Assembly (NCBI GenBank): GCA_044508675.1
Contig: JBIQHF010000016.1
Location: 1 to 64,000 of the forward strand
Reading direction: 5' to 3'
Origin: Raineyella sp044508675
GTDB lineage: Bacteria; Actinomycetota; Actinomycetes; Propionibacteriales; Propionibacteriaceae
DNA length: 64,000 nt
Under the pieces are notes generated by a model, which saw nothing but the letters and a program-made list of their open reading frames with translations, searched no databases and was not told the origin of the DNA. Made by a program: the position numbers and the translations under genes. Shown here piece by piece: positions 8,266 to 15,744 of the stretch (position 1 is its first letter; each line of letters opens with the position of its first letter).

Positions 8266-9189
8266 TCAGTAGGCGGAGACGGTGTCCAGGGCTCGCTGCA
8301 GGTCGTCCGGGTAGGCCGACTCGAACTCGACGTATTCGCCCTTGGTCGGATGGAAGAACCCCAGCCGCACGGCGTGCAGCCACTGGCGTTCCAGGCCCAG
8401 CCGGGAGGCGAGCAGCGGATCACTGCCGTACAGCGGGTCGCCGACGCACGGATGGTGGATCGCCGCCATGTGGACCCGGATCTGGTGGGTCCGGCCGGTC
8501 TCCAGGTGAATGGTCAGCAGCGTCGTCCCACGGAACGCCTCGACCGTGTCGTAGTGGGTGATGCTGGCACGCCCCCCGGACACGACCGCCATCTTCCACG
8601 CATGCCCGGGGTCGCGAGCGATCGGCGCGTCGATCGTCCCGGTGAAGGGGTCGGGATGGCCCTGCACCAAGGCGTGGTAGGTCTTGTCGACCGTACGGTC
8701 CCGGAAGGCCTGCTTCAGCACGGTGTAGGCGACCTCGCTCTTCGCGACCACCATCAGTCCGGAGGTGCCCACATCCAGGCGCTGCACGATGCCCTGCCGC
8801 TCCGGGGCACCCGAGGTCGAGATCCGGAAGCCGGCAGCGGCCAGGTGCTCCACGACCGACGGTCCCTCCCAACCGAGGGAGGGGTGCGCGGTGACACCGA
8901 CCGGCTTGTCGACCACGACGATGTCGCGGTCGTCGTAGACGATGTCCATCCCCTCGACGATCCGTGGGACGACCCGGACACCCGGATCCTCGTCCGGCAG
9001 GTCCACCTCGAGCATGGCGCCGGCCCGCACCCGATCCGACTTCGCGGCGGGGGCGCCGTCCAGACGCATCGCGCCGTCCGCGATCAGCTCCCCGACGTAT
9101 GTCCGGGACAGTCCAAGCATTCGTGCGGCCGCGGCGTCGACCCGCTCGCCGGCGAGCCCGTCCGGCACCAGCAGGATGCGGGCCCTCAT
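8266..9189 (-). CDS. rluD: RluD-family 23S rRNA pseudouridine synthase
   Basis: This enzyme isomerises specific uridines of 23S rRNA. The 307-residue protein has an N-terminal S4 RNA-binding domain (about 10-70) and a synthase domain. The catalytic aspartate lies in QRLDVGTSGLMVVAKS. RTHQIRVHMA and HPCVGDPLYG are further family motifs. The ATG at 9189 overlaps the lspA stop in an ATGA, so the two are probably translationally coupled. The lspA-rluD pairing is conserved in actinobacteria. The frame stays open upstream inside lspA, but that part is not homologous sequence. Confidence 0.93.
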   Translation of the reverse strand: MRARILLVPDGLAGERVDAAAARMLGLSRTYVGELIADGAMRLDGAPAAKSDRVRAGAMLEVDLPDEDPGVRVVPRIVEGMDIVYDDRDIVVVDKPVGVTAHPSLGWEGPSVVEHLAAAGFRISTSGAPERQGIVQRLDVGTSGLMVVAKSEVAYTVLKQAFRDRTVDKTYHALVQGHPDPFTGTIDAPIARDPGHAWKMAVVSGGRASITHYDTVEAFRGTTLLTIHLETGRTHQIRVHMAAIHHPCVGDPLYGSDPLLASRLGLERQWLHAVRLGFFHPTKGEYVEFESAYPDDLQRALDTVSAY

Positions 9190-9749
9190 CGGCCGGCACC
9201 CCGATCGGCGCGCGCCGGCGCTTCGCGATCCTCGTACAGTCGGCCCCAAGGGCCCCGCTTGCCGAAGAAGCTGAGGGCAAGCACCAGTCCGGCGGCGGCG
9301 GTGATCATGGAGTCGGCCACGTTGAAGACGGGGAAATTGGGCAGCGCCAAGAAGTCGACCACGTGCCCGTGGAACAGTGCCGGCGGGCGTCCGATCCGGT
9401 CGACCAGGTTGCCGGCGACGCCACCGGCGACCAGTCCGAATGCGACCGCCCAGCCCCAGTGGCGCACCCGGGGTAGCGCGATGACGAGCAGCCCGATGAG
9501 GACGGCAATGGCCAGGGCCGAGAACACCACCGTGAAGTCCTGCCCGAGGCTGAACGCCGCCCCGGGATTGCGGATCAGGTGGAGCTGCAGCAACGGGCCG
9601 AGGACCGGAACCGATTTCCCAGGGGTGAGCGCGGCGATGGCCCACTGCTTGGTGGCCTGGTCGACAGCGATTCCCACGACCGCTACCCCGACCATCACGG
9701 CCCGGGCCACCCCCGCGGACACGACGCCGGTACGGTCGGAACGCGACAC
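9186..9749 (-). CDS. lspA: Lipoprotein signal peptidase (signal peptidase II)
   Basis: LspA is a membrane aspartyl protease that removes signal peptides from prolipoproteins after lipid attachment. The 187-residue protein has about four membrane segments and the conserved blocks NPGAAFS, GGVAGNLVDRI (first catalytic Asp) and FPVFNVADS (second catalytic Asp). The GTG start at 9749 shares its G with the TAG stop of the upstream zinc-finger gene (TAGTG), and the 3' end overlaps rluD by 4 bp. The three genes therefore form one tight operon. Confidence 0.95.
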   Translation of the reverse strand: MSRSDRTGVVSAGVARAVMVGVAVVGIAVDQATKQWAIAALTPGKSVPVLGPLLQLHLIRNPGAAFSLGQDFTVVFSALAIAVLIGLLVIALPRVRHWGWAVAFGLVAGGVAGNLVDRIGRPPALFHGHVVDFLALPNFPVFNVADSMITAAAGLVLALSFFGKRGPWGRLYEDREAPARADRGAGR

Positions 9750-10201
9750 TATCGTCGCTCCTCCCGCTGCTTGCAGGTGAGGCAGAGGGTGGCGCGCGGG
9801 ATGATCTGGAGTCGCCCCTTGCCGATCGGCTGGCCGCAGTTCTCGCACAGGCCGTACGTGCCCCGGCGGATCGCGGCGAGTGCCCGCTCGGACTGGTCGA
9901 GCATCTCCTCGGAGTTGCGGACCAAGGACATCTCGTGGTCCCGCTCGAAGTTCGCCGAACCGACGTCGGCGGGGTCTCGACCGGTGACGTCGGAGCCGTC
10001 CCGGATACCGATCAGGTCCGCCTGCGTCTGCTCGATGATCTCGCGCTGCCGCTTGATGTCAGACTCCAGCTCCGAGATCACCTCCTGGAGCTCCTCCAGC
10101 GTCCAGGGATCCTCGTCGGCCTCGACCGCGAAAGCCGCCGGATCGAGCGTTTCACGCCAGGCGGTGTCATCGGCCGGTCGCGCTGGGTCAGTGGTGGGCA
10201 T
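9749..10201 (-). CDS. DksA/TraR-type C4 zinc-finger protein
   Basis: A 150-residue cytoplasmic protein with a long central coiled coil (about 45-95) and a C-terminal four-cysteine finger, CENCGQPIGKGRLQ...CLTCKQREE. This is the DksA/TraR architecture, whose members insert into the RNA polymerase secondary channel or otherwise modulate transcription. The acidic DxxDxA coiled-coil tip of classical DksA is not obvious, so ppGpp-dependent DksA function should not be assumed. The ATG at 10201 is preferred to the longer frame (start 10333), which runs through the wag31 terminator. It leads the operon with lspA and rluD, an arrangement also seen in other actinobacteria. Confidence 0.88.
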   Translation of the reverse strand: MPTTDPARPADDTAWRETLDPAAFAVEADEDPWTLEELQEVISELESDIKRQREIIEQTQADLIGIRDGSDVTGRDPADVGSANFERDHEMSLVRNSEEMLDQSERALAAIRRGTYGLCENCGQPIGKGRLQIIPRATLCLTCKQREERR

Positions 10202-10253
10202 AGTGGGGTCCGTTTCTTGTATCTGTTCCGATATGTCCGCAGAGAGTACACGA

Positions 10254-10277
10254 AGGGTCCCGCAGCAGCGGGACCCT
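10254..10277 (-). terminator. Terminator downstream of divIVA/wag31
   Basis: Perfect 10-bp arms AGGGTCCCGC and GCGGGACCCT with a 4-nt loop. It lies 72 nt past the divIVA stop and upstream of the dksA-like gene. On the minus strand TCGTGT follows the stem. Confidence 0.75.
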
Positions 10278-10349
10278 CCGGTATGTGTCTTGCTCCGTCT
10301 CCTGACGGGACTCGGCCGATGCAGCCGGGTCACCTCCCGGAGCGTTGTC

Positions 10350-11330
10350 TCACTTGTCGCGCATCAGGGCATCGAGACGAGGCGTCGAGGAACCCTGCTG
10401 GCCGCGCGACGGGAGGTCGCGGGCGAGGGCGGGGCGGTTCTCCGGCTCGATGGTGCTCCGCTCCAGGTCGGCCAACTGGCTGTGCAGCAGGTCGGAAAAG
10501 TTTTCACGGAAGCGGCCCTCGTAGTCGCGGAGCTCGGCAACGTTGCGCTGCAGCTGGTCGCGCTCGTCCTCCAGGCCGCTGAACAGCTCGGCACGACGCA
10601 TGTTGACCTCGTTGTCGAGGTTGTCCGCGCGGCCCTGCGCCTCCGAGACCATCCGTTCGGCGTTGATGCGGGCCTCGGACTGGATCCGGTCGGCCCGGGT
10701 CTGCGCATCGGTGGTGATCTCGTGGGCCTGGCGGTTCGCGTTGTCGACGGTCTCGGTCGCCTGGCGGTCGGCATTGCCGATCGTGTCGGCGGCCTGGCGG
10801 TCGGCATTGCCGATCGTCTCGGAAGCCCGACGCTCGGCATTGCCGATCGTCTCGGAGGCCCGACGGTTGGCGCTGTCGATGGTCTCGGCAGCCTGGCGGT
10901 TGGCACTGTCGATCGTGTTGTGGGCCTCGGACTCGGCCTCGGTGACCAGGCGCTCGGCCTGCTCGGTGGCCATCTGGACCAGCCGGACGACGGCCTGGCT
11001 GGCCTCTGCAGAGGTGGAGACCACGAGGCGTTCCACGCCGCCGTGCACCTGGACCGGAGCAGGCTCCGGGGCCACGGCCAGCGGAGCCGACGCGGGCTCC
11101 TCGATGACCGGCTGGAACTGGGAGGTGGCCTGCTGGGCCTCCGCCGCGTTGTCCGCAGCCTGCTGGAGCGCCTCGACCTGGCGCCGCAGCATCTCGTTCT
11201 CCTCCACCAACTTCGCGAAGGACGCCTCCACCCGGTCGACGAAGAGGTCGACGTCCGTGACCTCGTAGCCGGCACGCCGAGCCATGTGGAACTTTGTGTT
11301 GCGCACTTCGTCAAGCGTCAGTGTGGTCAT
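10350..11330 (-). CDS. wag31: DivIVA-family polar/septal scaffold protein at the wag31 locus
   Basis: DivIVA proteins mark curved membrane at poles and septa and organise cell wall growth in actinobacteria. The 326-residue protein starts with a divergent DivIVA domain (LTLDEVRNTKF... RAGYEVTDVDLFVDRVEASF) that lacks the FSKPP-type membrane loop of mycobacterial Wag31. A coiled coil follows (about 33-65), then a Pro/Ala linker (66-95). Residues 138-203 hold six consecutive 11-residue repeats such as ETIGNADRQAA, and the C-terminal segment (204-300) is again coiled coil. Start ATG 11330 has GAGGTG 5 nt upstream. It is the last gene of the dcw cluster, as in mycobacteria. The gene symbol rests on locus and family; the sequence is distinct from Wag31 proper. 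Confidence 0.88.
   Translation of the reverse strand: MTTLTLDEVRNTKFHMARRAGYEVTDVDLFVDRVEASFAKLVEENEMLRRQVEALQQAADNAAEAQQATSQFQPVIEEPASAPLAVAPEPAPVQVHGGVERLVVSTSAEASQAVVRLVQMATEQAERLVTEAESEAHNTIDSANRQAAETIDSANRRASETIGNAERRASETIGNADRQAADTIGNADRQATETVDNANRQAHEITTDAQTRADRIQSEARINAERMVSEAQGRADNLDNEVNMRRAELFSGLEDERDQLQRNVAELRDYEGRFRENFSDLLHSQLADLERSTIEPENRPALARDLPSRGQQGSSTPRLDALMRDK
10722..10919. repeat. Six 33-bp tandem repeats inside divIVA
   Basis: Six in-frame 33-bp units encode hendecads (residues 138-203) of consensus E-T-I-x-x-A-x-R-x-A-x. The three middle units, encoding ETIGNAxRxAx, are nearly identical at the DNA level. Confidence 0.9.
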
Positions 11331-11353
11331 ACGTTCACCTCGAAATCGTCCAG

Positions 11354-11367
11354 TGGACAGGTGTCCA
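11354..11367. promoter_or_regulatory. 14-bp palindrome in the divIVA leader
   Basis: TGGACAGGTGTCCA, with perfect 6-bp arms, lies 23 nt upstream of the divIVA ATG, just ahead of its ribosome binding site. It could be an operator or a small RNA hairpin. The rest of the 223-bp gap shows a TATTGT hexamer about 110 nt upstream as a possible -10. Confidence 0.45.
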
Positions 11368-11553
11368 ACGGAAATCTTTGGCCCGCCTCGTGTTCAGAGG
11401 CATTGCGGTCGACCCACGAGCCGAGACCACAATATCCTGCACCCCTTCGTGACTACCGTATTGGGCCGTCCCGCGGGTCGCAACACGAGCGGGTAAACCC
11501 TCACCCTCGACCTTAAGGTGTCGCCGCTGGGCCAGCACCCGGTTCGGCCATCC

Positions 11554-11886
11554 TCAGGAGGCGATCAAGAACGCGGCGTTGAGTCGCATCAGCACCCAGA
11601 CGGCGAAGAAGAGCACCAGGAATGACACGTCGAAGCCGATGTTGCCGAGCCGCACCGGTCGGATAAATCGCCCCAGCCAGCGCAGCGGTGGGTCAGTGAT
11701 GCTGTAGACGACCTCGGCCACGACCAGCACCAGGCCCTTCGGCTTCCACTGGGGAGACAGCACCTCGACCCAGGACAGGATCATGCGGACGAACAGCAGC
11801 GCCATGAAGAGCCAAAGCACGGCATGGATGATGAGACCGAGAGTGGTCAACAACGGGAGCTCCGAATCGATGAGAAGAACGGTCAA
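11554..11886 (-). CDS. YggT-family membrane protein
   Basis: A 110-residue integral membrane protein with two hydrophobic blocks: about 12-40 (LGLIIHAVLWLFMALLFVRM) and about 82-108 (VSFLVLFFAVWVLMRL). The amphipathic segment DPPLRWLGRFIRP between them is typical of YggT. The family sits beside sepF in many Gram-positive bacteria; its molecular role is not established. The start is a TTG at 11886 whose last two bases enter the sepF TGA (TTGA), which indicates translational coupling. No better start is available without losing the first membrane segment. Confidence 0.85.
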   Translation of the reverse strand: MTVLLIDSELPLLTTLGLIIHAVLWLFMALLFVRMILSWVEVLSPQWKPKGLVLVVAEVVYSITDPPLRWLGRFIRPVRLGNIGFDVSFLVLFFAVWVLMRLNAAFLIAS

Positions 11887-12509
11887 CTCTGATTGTAGAA
11901 GCCCTCGGCAATCCGCTGCTTGTCCTCAGTGGTGACGCGGACGTTGTGCGGCGACAGCAGGAACACCCCGGTATCGACCTTCTCGATCGATCCGTTCAGG
12001 CCGAAGATCAGTCCGGACGCGAAGTCCACGATCCGCCGGGCGTGGTCGTGCTCCATGAAGGAGAGGTTGATGATCACCGGGAAGCCGTCCCGGAAGTTCT
12101 CCCCGATGCTGCGGGCCTCGTTGAAGGTCTTCGGGGTGATGAAGATGATCCTGTTGATGTCCGCCGTGCGTGCCTGGTCTTCCTCGGCGGGCTCGGACCG
12201 GGCTGGGGGCGCCGGTGACGGCGAGGACGGGGCCGACGACTCGGTCGTGGCCGGGTCATGCGAACGCCGATCCGGCACCGGCTGGGTCAGCTCGGGTTCC
12301 GACGAACCGTCGAAGGCCTCGTGCGCGTAGACCCGGCCGTACGCCTGGCTGTCCTCGTAGGTATCGGACTCGTCGCCGTAGTCGTCGCTGAGGACGCGCT
12401 CGTCGCCGCGCGACTGGGATGGGAGCTCGCGCTCGTAGTCCTCGTAGCGATCGGTCTCCCGGGGGCCGAGGCCGATCCACTCGCTGGCGCGCTTGACCCA
12501 GTCAGCCAT
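11883..12509 (-). CDS. sepF: Cell division protein SepF
   Basis: SepF anchors FtsZ filaments to the membrane and is the main FtsZ tether in actinobacteria that lack FtsA and ZipA. The 208-residue protein has an N-terminal amphipathic helix (ADWVKRASEWIGLGP) for membrane contact. A long acidic and Pro-rich linker (about 18-110) follows, then the SepF core from NRIIFITPKTFNEA to the end, including INLSFMEHDHARRIVDFASG. ATG 12509 has GGGAAGG upstream. No YggS-type PLP gene lies between yfiH and sepF; 243 bp without a convincing gene takes its place. Confidence 0.95.
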   Translation of the reverse strand: MADWVKRASEWIGLGPRETDRYEDYERELPSQSRGDERVLSDDYGDESDTYEDSQAYGRVYAHEAFDGSSEPELTQPVPDRRSHDPATTESSAPSSPSPAPPARSEPAEEDQARTADINRIIFITPKTFNEARSIGENFRDGFPVIINLSFMEHDHARRIVDFASGLIFGLNGSIEKVDTGVFLLSPHNVRVTTEDKQRIAEGFYNQS

Positions 12510-12636
12510 CCGAGATCCTTCCCTCCGTACTCGTCCGCTCCGTTACTCGTCCACAGTGTGCTCATCATGCCGTGCCGGCACCGGGTACCGTGCGCATGAC
12601 TGGGTCACCCGTCCCGCTTCCGGTCAAGGGCTCGCA

Positions 12637-12648
12637 GTCACTTGTGAC
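12637..12648. promoter_or_regulatory. 12-bp palindrome upstream of sepF
   Basis: GTCACTTGTGAC, with 5-bp arms around TT, lies about 130 nt upstream of the sepF start in the 243-bp gap. It may be a transcription factor site; no regulator is identifiable. Confidence 0.3.
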
Positions 12649-12752
12649 GATACCGCGACCCGCCGGTTCCGCCGGGAGCCCCTCACCGACACGCCCGGAC
12701 ACCAGCGAGCCGACCGCGCCTCCGGAGCTCAGGCCAACCGCGCCCCCAGCGC

Positions 12753-13496
12753 TCAGGAGAGCCACGCCAGGCCGAGCTGTCGTCCGGCCTCGGCGCCATC
12801 GCGGCGGTGGCTGTGCAGGGCGGGGTCGGTCAGCGTGCAGGGCCCGACGTACGCCACCGGCACGCCGACGGCCGCGAGCTGGGCCCGGACCCCGCCGGTC
12901 AGGTCGATCGCCGGTGTCCCCCAGCGGGTCCTGGCGCGGGTCCCCGGCACCACCGCGGCCGCGGCCTCGGCCATCTCTGCCGGCACCTCGTAGCAGTCGC
13001 CGTGGACGTGCGGCCCGATCCAGGCGGTCAGGTCGCGCGCACCGAGGTCGCGCATGACCTCCACCGTGGCGCCGATTACGTCGGAGAGCACGCCGGCCCG
13101 GCCGGCGTGCGCGGCACCGACGATCCGGCGCACCGGATCGGCGAGCACCACCGGCACGCAGTCGGCTGCCCGGACCGCCAGCGCCACCTCGGTCATCTCG
13201 GGGCCGGCGACCAGCGCATCACCCTCCGGCTGGGCGGTCTCATCCCACGCCTCGAGGAAGGCGCGGTCGACGACGTGGACGCGGTTCGAGTGGACCTGGT
13301 GCAGGGTCACGATCCGCCCGAATCCCGCGTCCTCCTGGATCCGGCGCAGGTTCTCCGCCCGGCAGTCCGTCCCCCCGTCGAAGGCGCCGAAGCTCAGTGA
13401 GCCCGGCCCGGGGGTCACGCCGCCGTCGCGGTCGGTGAAGCCGATGCCAACCCCGCGAGCGGGGTCGGCGTCAGGTCGCTTGAGCAGGTCCCACAC
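12753..13496 (-). CDS. YfiH/LACC1-family protein (purine nucleoside phosphorylase-like, formerly polyphenol oxidase)
   Basis: A 247-residue cytoplasmic enzyme of the family once called multicopper polyphenol oxidase. Characterised members are purine nucleoside phosphorylases or deaminases. The metal ligand set is present: HQVHSN, RAADCVPVVL (Cys) and GAAHAGRAG (His). The central block is GDALVAG. It follows ftsZ by 12 bp on the same strand, a pairing conserved in Gram-positive bacteria. The GTG start at 13496 lies immediately after the ftsZ stop, so readthrough or coupling from ftsZ is likely. The link to division, if any, is unknown. Confidence 0.9.
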   Translation of the reverse strand: MWDLLKRPDADPARGVGIGFTDRDGGVTPGPGSLSFGAFDGGTDCRAENLRRIQEDAGFGRIVTLHQVHSNRVHVVDRAFLEAWDETAQPEGDALVAGPEMTEVALAVRAADCVPVVLADPVRRIVGAAHAGRAGVLSDVIGATVEVMRDLGARDLTAWIGPHVHGDCYEVPAEMAEAAAAVVPGTRARTRWGTPAIDLTGGVRAQLAAVGVPVAYVGPCTLTDPALHSHRRDGAEAGRQLGLAWLS

Positions 13497-13508
13497 GGTC
13501 TAGCGGCC

Positions 13509-14693
13509 TCAGCTCAGGAAGTCGGGCAGGTCGATGTCGGCCAGGTCGTCGCTCTTCGGCTGGACCGGCGAGGGGCCGAAGCCGTTGCGGACCTCACTGG
13601 CCGGCGGCGGGGTGGGCTCGGCGGACCGGGTCTGCGGAGCCTGCGACCCACCCCAGGCCTCGTGGGTCGGCTGTTGGTTCGCCGGGGCCTGCTGCTGCGA
13701 CTCGACGGCCCGCCGGGTGGCGCCCTGCTCTCGCTTCGGCGGCTCACCGCCGTCGAAGCCCGCCGCTATCACGGTGACCCGCACCTCGTCACCGAGGGAG
13801 TCGTCGATGATCGTGCCGAAGATGATGTTCGCGTCGTCGGCGGCAGCCTCCTCGATCAGGTCAGCCGCTGCCGAGACCTCGAACAGGCCGAGGTCGGAGC
13901 CGCCGGCGATCGACAGCAGGACCCCATGGGCACCATCCACGCTCGCCTCCAGCAGCGGCGACGACACGGCCATCTCGGCGGCCACCCGGGCACGATCCTC
14001 GCCCCGGGCCATGCCGATGCCCATCAGCGCGGACCCGGCGTCCGCCATCACCGACTTGACGTCGGCGAAGTCCAGGTTGATCAGTCCCGGAGTGGTGATC
14101 AGGTTCGTGATGCCCGAGACGCCTTGGTACAGCACCGTGTCGGCCTGGCGGAAGGCATCCAGGATGGCGACCTGCTGATCGGTCATGTCCAGCAGCTTGT
14201 CGTTCGGGATGGTGATCAGGGTGTCGACCTCTTCGCGCAGGATCGCGATGCCCTCATCCGCCTGGCGACTGCGCCGCTTGCCCTCGAACCGGAACGGCTT
14301 GGTCACGACCCCGATCGTCAGCGCGCCGAGCGCCCGGGCGACCCGAGCCACCACGGGCGCGCCACCGGTCCCGGTGCCGCCTCCCTCGCCGGCGGTGACG
14401 AAGACCATGTCAGCGCCCTTGAGCGCCTCCTCGATCTCGTCGGCGTGGTCCTCGGCGGCCTGGCGGCCCTTCTCCGGGTCAGCTCCGGCGCCGAGCCCAC
14501 GGGTCAGCTCGCGCCCAATGTCGAGCTTGACATCGGCATCACTCATCAACAGGGCTTGGGCATCGGTGTTGATCGCGATGAACTCGACGCCCTGGAGCCC
14601 AGCCTCCATCATCCGGTTGACGGCGTTGACACCACCGCCGCCGACGCCGACGACCTTGATCACGGCCAAGTAGTTCTGGGATGGACTGACCAC
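13509..14693 (-). CDS. ftsZ: Cell division protein FtsZ
   Basis: FtsZ is the tubulin-like GTPase that forms the division ring. The 394-residue protein has the nucleotide motifs VGVGGGGVNAVNRM (about 12-25) and the tubulin signature GGGTGTG (about 105-111). The T7 loop is NLDFADVKSVM. A Gln/Pro-rich linker follows, then a C-terminal peptide ending DLADIDLPDFLS, the part that binds SepF and other partners. The frame is open to 14768, but GTG 14693 gives the expected start (VSPSQNYLAVIKVVG) and has GAGGCGGG upstream. The 289-bp gap before it provides its own promoter region. Confidence 0.97.
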   Translation of the reverse strand: MVSPSQNYLAVIKVVGVGGGGVNAVNRMMEAGLQGVEFIAINTDAQALLMSDADVKLDIGRELTRGLGAGADPEKGRQAAEDHADEIEEALKGADMVFVTAGEGGGTGTGGAPVVARVARALGALTIGVVTKPFRFEGKRRSRQADEGIAILREEVDTLITIPNDKLLDMTDQQVAILDAFRQADTVLYQGVSGITNLITTPGLINLDFADVKSVMADAGSALMGIGMARGEDRARVAAEMAVSSPLLEASVDGAHGVLLSIAGGSDLGLFEVSAAADLIEEAAADDANIIFGTIIDDSLGDEVRVTVIAAGFDGGEPPKREQGATRRAVESQQQAPANQQPTHEAWGGSQAPQTRSAEPTPPPASEVRNGFGPSPVQPKSDDLADIDLPDFLS

Positions 14694-14982
14694 GGGGTAC
14701 CCGCCTCGCTTCTGATGTTCGGACGCCCGACGTGTCGCTGGAAACCGTGATGCCCGCCCGGTGGGCAAACAATCCAGCGTGACCCGCAGGACACTGGGGC
14801 ACGATGCACCCCAGATTGCTGTTCAGGCTAGGAGGATCTCACGAGCAAAGTCCACAAGGCACACCGCGACTCGCCGAGACTCTCAACCCCAAGTCTAGGG
14901 GGACCCACCGGGAGCCGTCCCCGGCGTACCGCAGGACATCGTACGGCTGCTCCGGGCCGTGCTCGCCTGGCAGGTCGCAGGC
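14694..14982 (-). promoter_or_regulatory. ftsQ-ftsZ intergenic promoter region
   Basis: This is the only long gap inside the dcw run, and no gene is visible in it. Minus-strand -10-like hexamers include TAGACT (14892-14897) and a TAGCCT about 60 nt nearer ftsZ. A small hairpin with 6-bp CTGGGG/CCCCAG ends lies at 14791-14811. Independent ftsZ transcription from here is known in other actinobacteria and is inferred for this one. Confidence 0.5.
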
Positions 14983-15744
14983 TCACTGGGTGGTGGGGAA
15001 GGCCGGCACCGAGACGTCGTAGCTCGTGGCATCCGGAACCTGGTCGCGCAGCACGGCCAGCACCTGCCCCTTCAGCTCAGCGTTCTCAGGGTCACCCCAG
15101 ACCACACGGGTCCCGGATTCCAGCTCCAGCGTGATCGCCGCCGGGGAGTCGGCCCGGACCCCGAGGACCTGGCTGCGGATGTCGTCCGGCAGTGCCCCGA
15201 CCGTCCGCCCCACTGCCGAGGTGAGGTCCGCGTCGACGCTGTCCCCCTCGGCCCGGAGCAGGTCAGCAGGCTGCTCGGGCACCTGGGCGTACGCCACGCC
15301 TTCACTGTCGACCAGCAGGAACCCGCCGTTGACGGTGAAGGCGACCACTGGTGTGCGCTCGCTGATCCGGATGCCGAGGGTGTGCGGCCAGGACCGGACA
15401 ACCTCGACCTCCCGCACCGGCGCCAGGGTCCGGACCCGGGCCTCGATCGCAGCCCGGTCCTGCTGGGGCAACGGGAGGTCGGGCGGGACCTCGGCGGCGC
15501 CGGTCACCTGCTCGGGGGTCAGCAGCGACGTGCCGCGAACGTCGACGGTGCGGGTCGCAAACAGCGGGGAGAACCACAGGCCCCAGACAGCGGCCACGAG
15601 GACCAGACCGACAGCCAGCGCCACCAGCAGCCTGCGCCGCCGCCGGCGGACGGCTCGCTCCTGTCGCAGCCGGATCGGGCCGGTCAGGTCGTCCTCCCCA
15701 CCGTGTCTCCGGCGCGTTCGCCTGCTCTCGGGCGGCACGGCCAT
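14983..15744 (-). CDS. ftsQ: Cell division protein FtsQ
   Basis: FtsQ is a bitopic membrane protein linking early and late divisome proteins. The 253-residue protein has an Arg-rich cytoplasmic N-terminus (RRRRRR) and one membrane segment (about 41-60, LVALAVGLVLVAAVWGLWFS). A POTRA domain follows (about 65-135, FATRTVDVRGTSLLTPEQV), then an extracytoplasmic beta domain. ATG 15744 overlaps the murC stop as TGATG. Confidence 0.93.
   Translation of the reverse strand: MAVPPESRRTRRRHGGEDDLTGPIRLRQERAVRRRRRRLLVALAVGLVLVAAVWGLWFSPLFATRTVDVRGTSLLTPEQVTGAAEVPPDLPLPQQDRAAIEARVRTLAPVREVEVVRSWPHTLGIRISERTPVVAFTVNGGFLLVDSEGVAYAQVPEQPADLLRAEGDSVDADLTSAVGRTVGALPDDIRSQVLGVRADSPAAITLELESGTRVVWGDPENAELKGQVLAVLRDQVPDATSYDVSVPAFPTTQ

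Noticed and set aside
11335..11538. Small open frame upstream of divIVA
   Set aside because: It covers the promoter and leader region, has atypical composition and no ribosome binding site.
12565..12765. 66-codon open frame in the yfiH-sepF gap as a yggS remnant
   Set aside because: Gly/Ser-rich with no PLP-protein motif, and it overlaps the yfiH end. No support as a gene.
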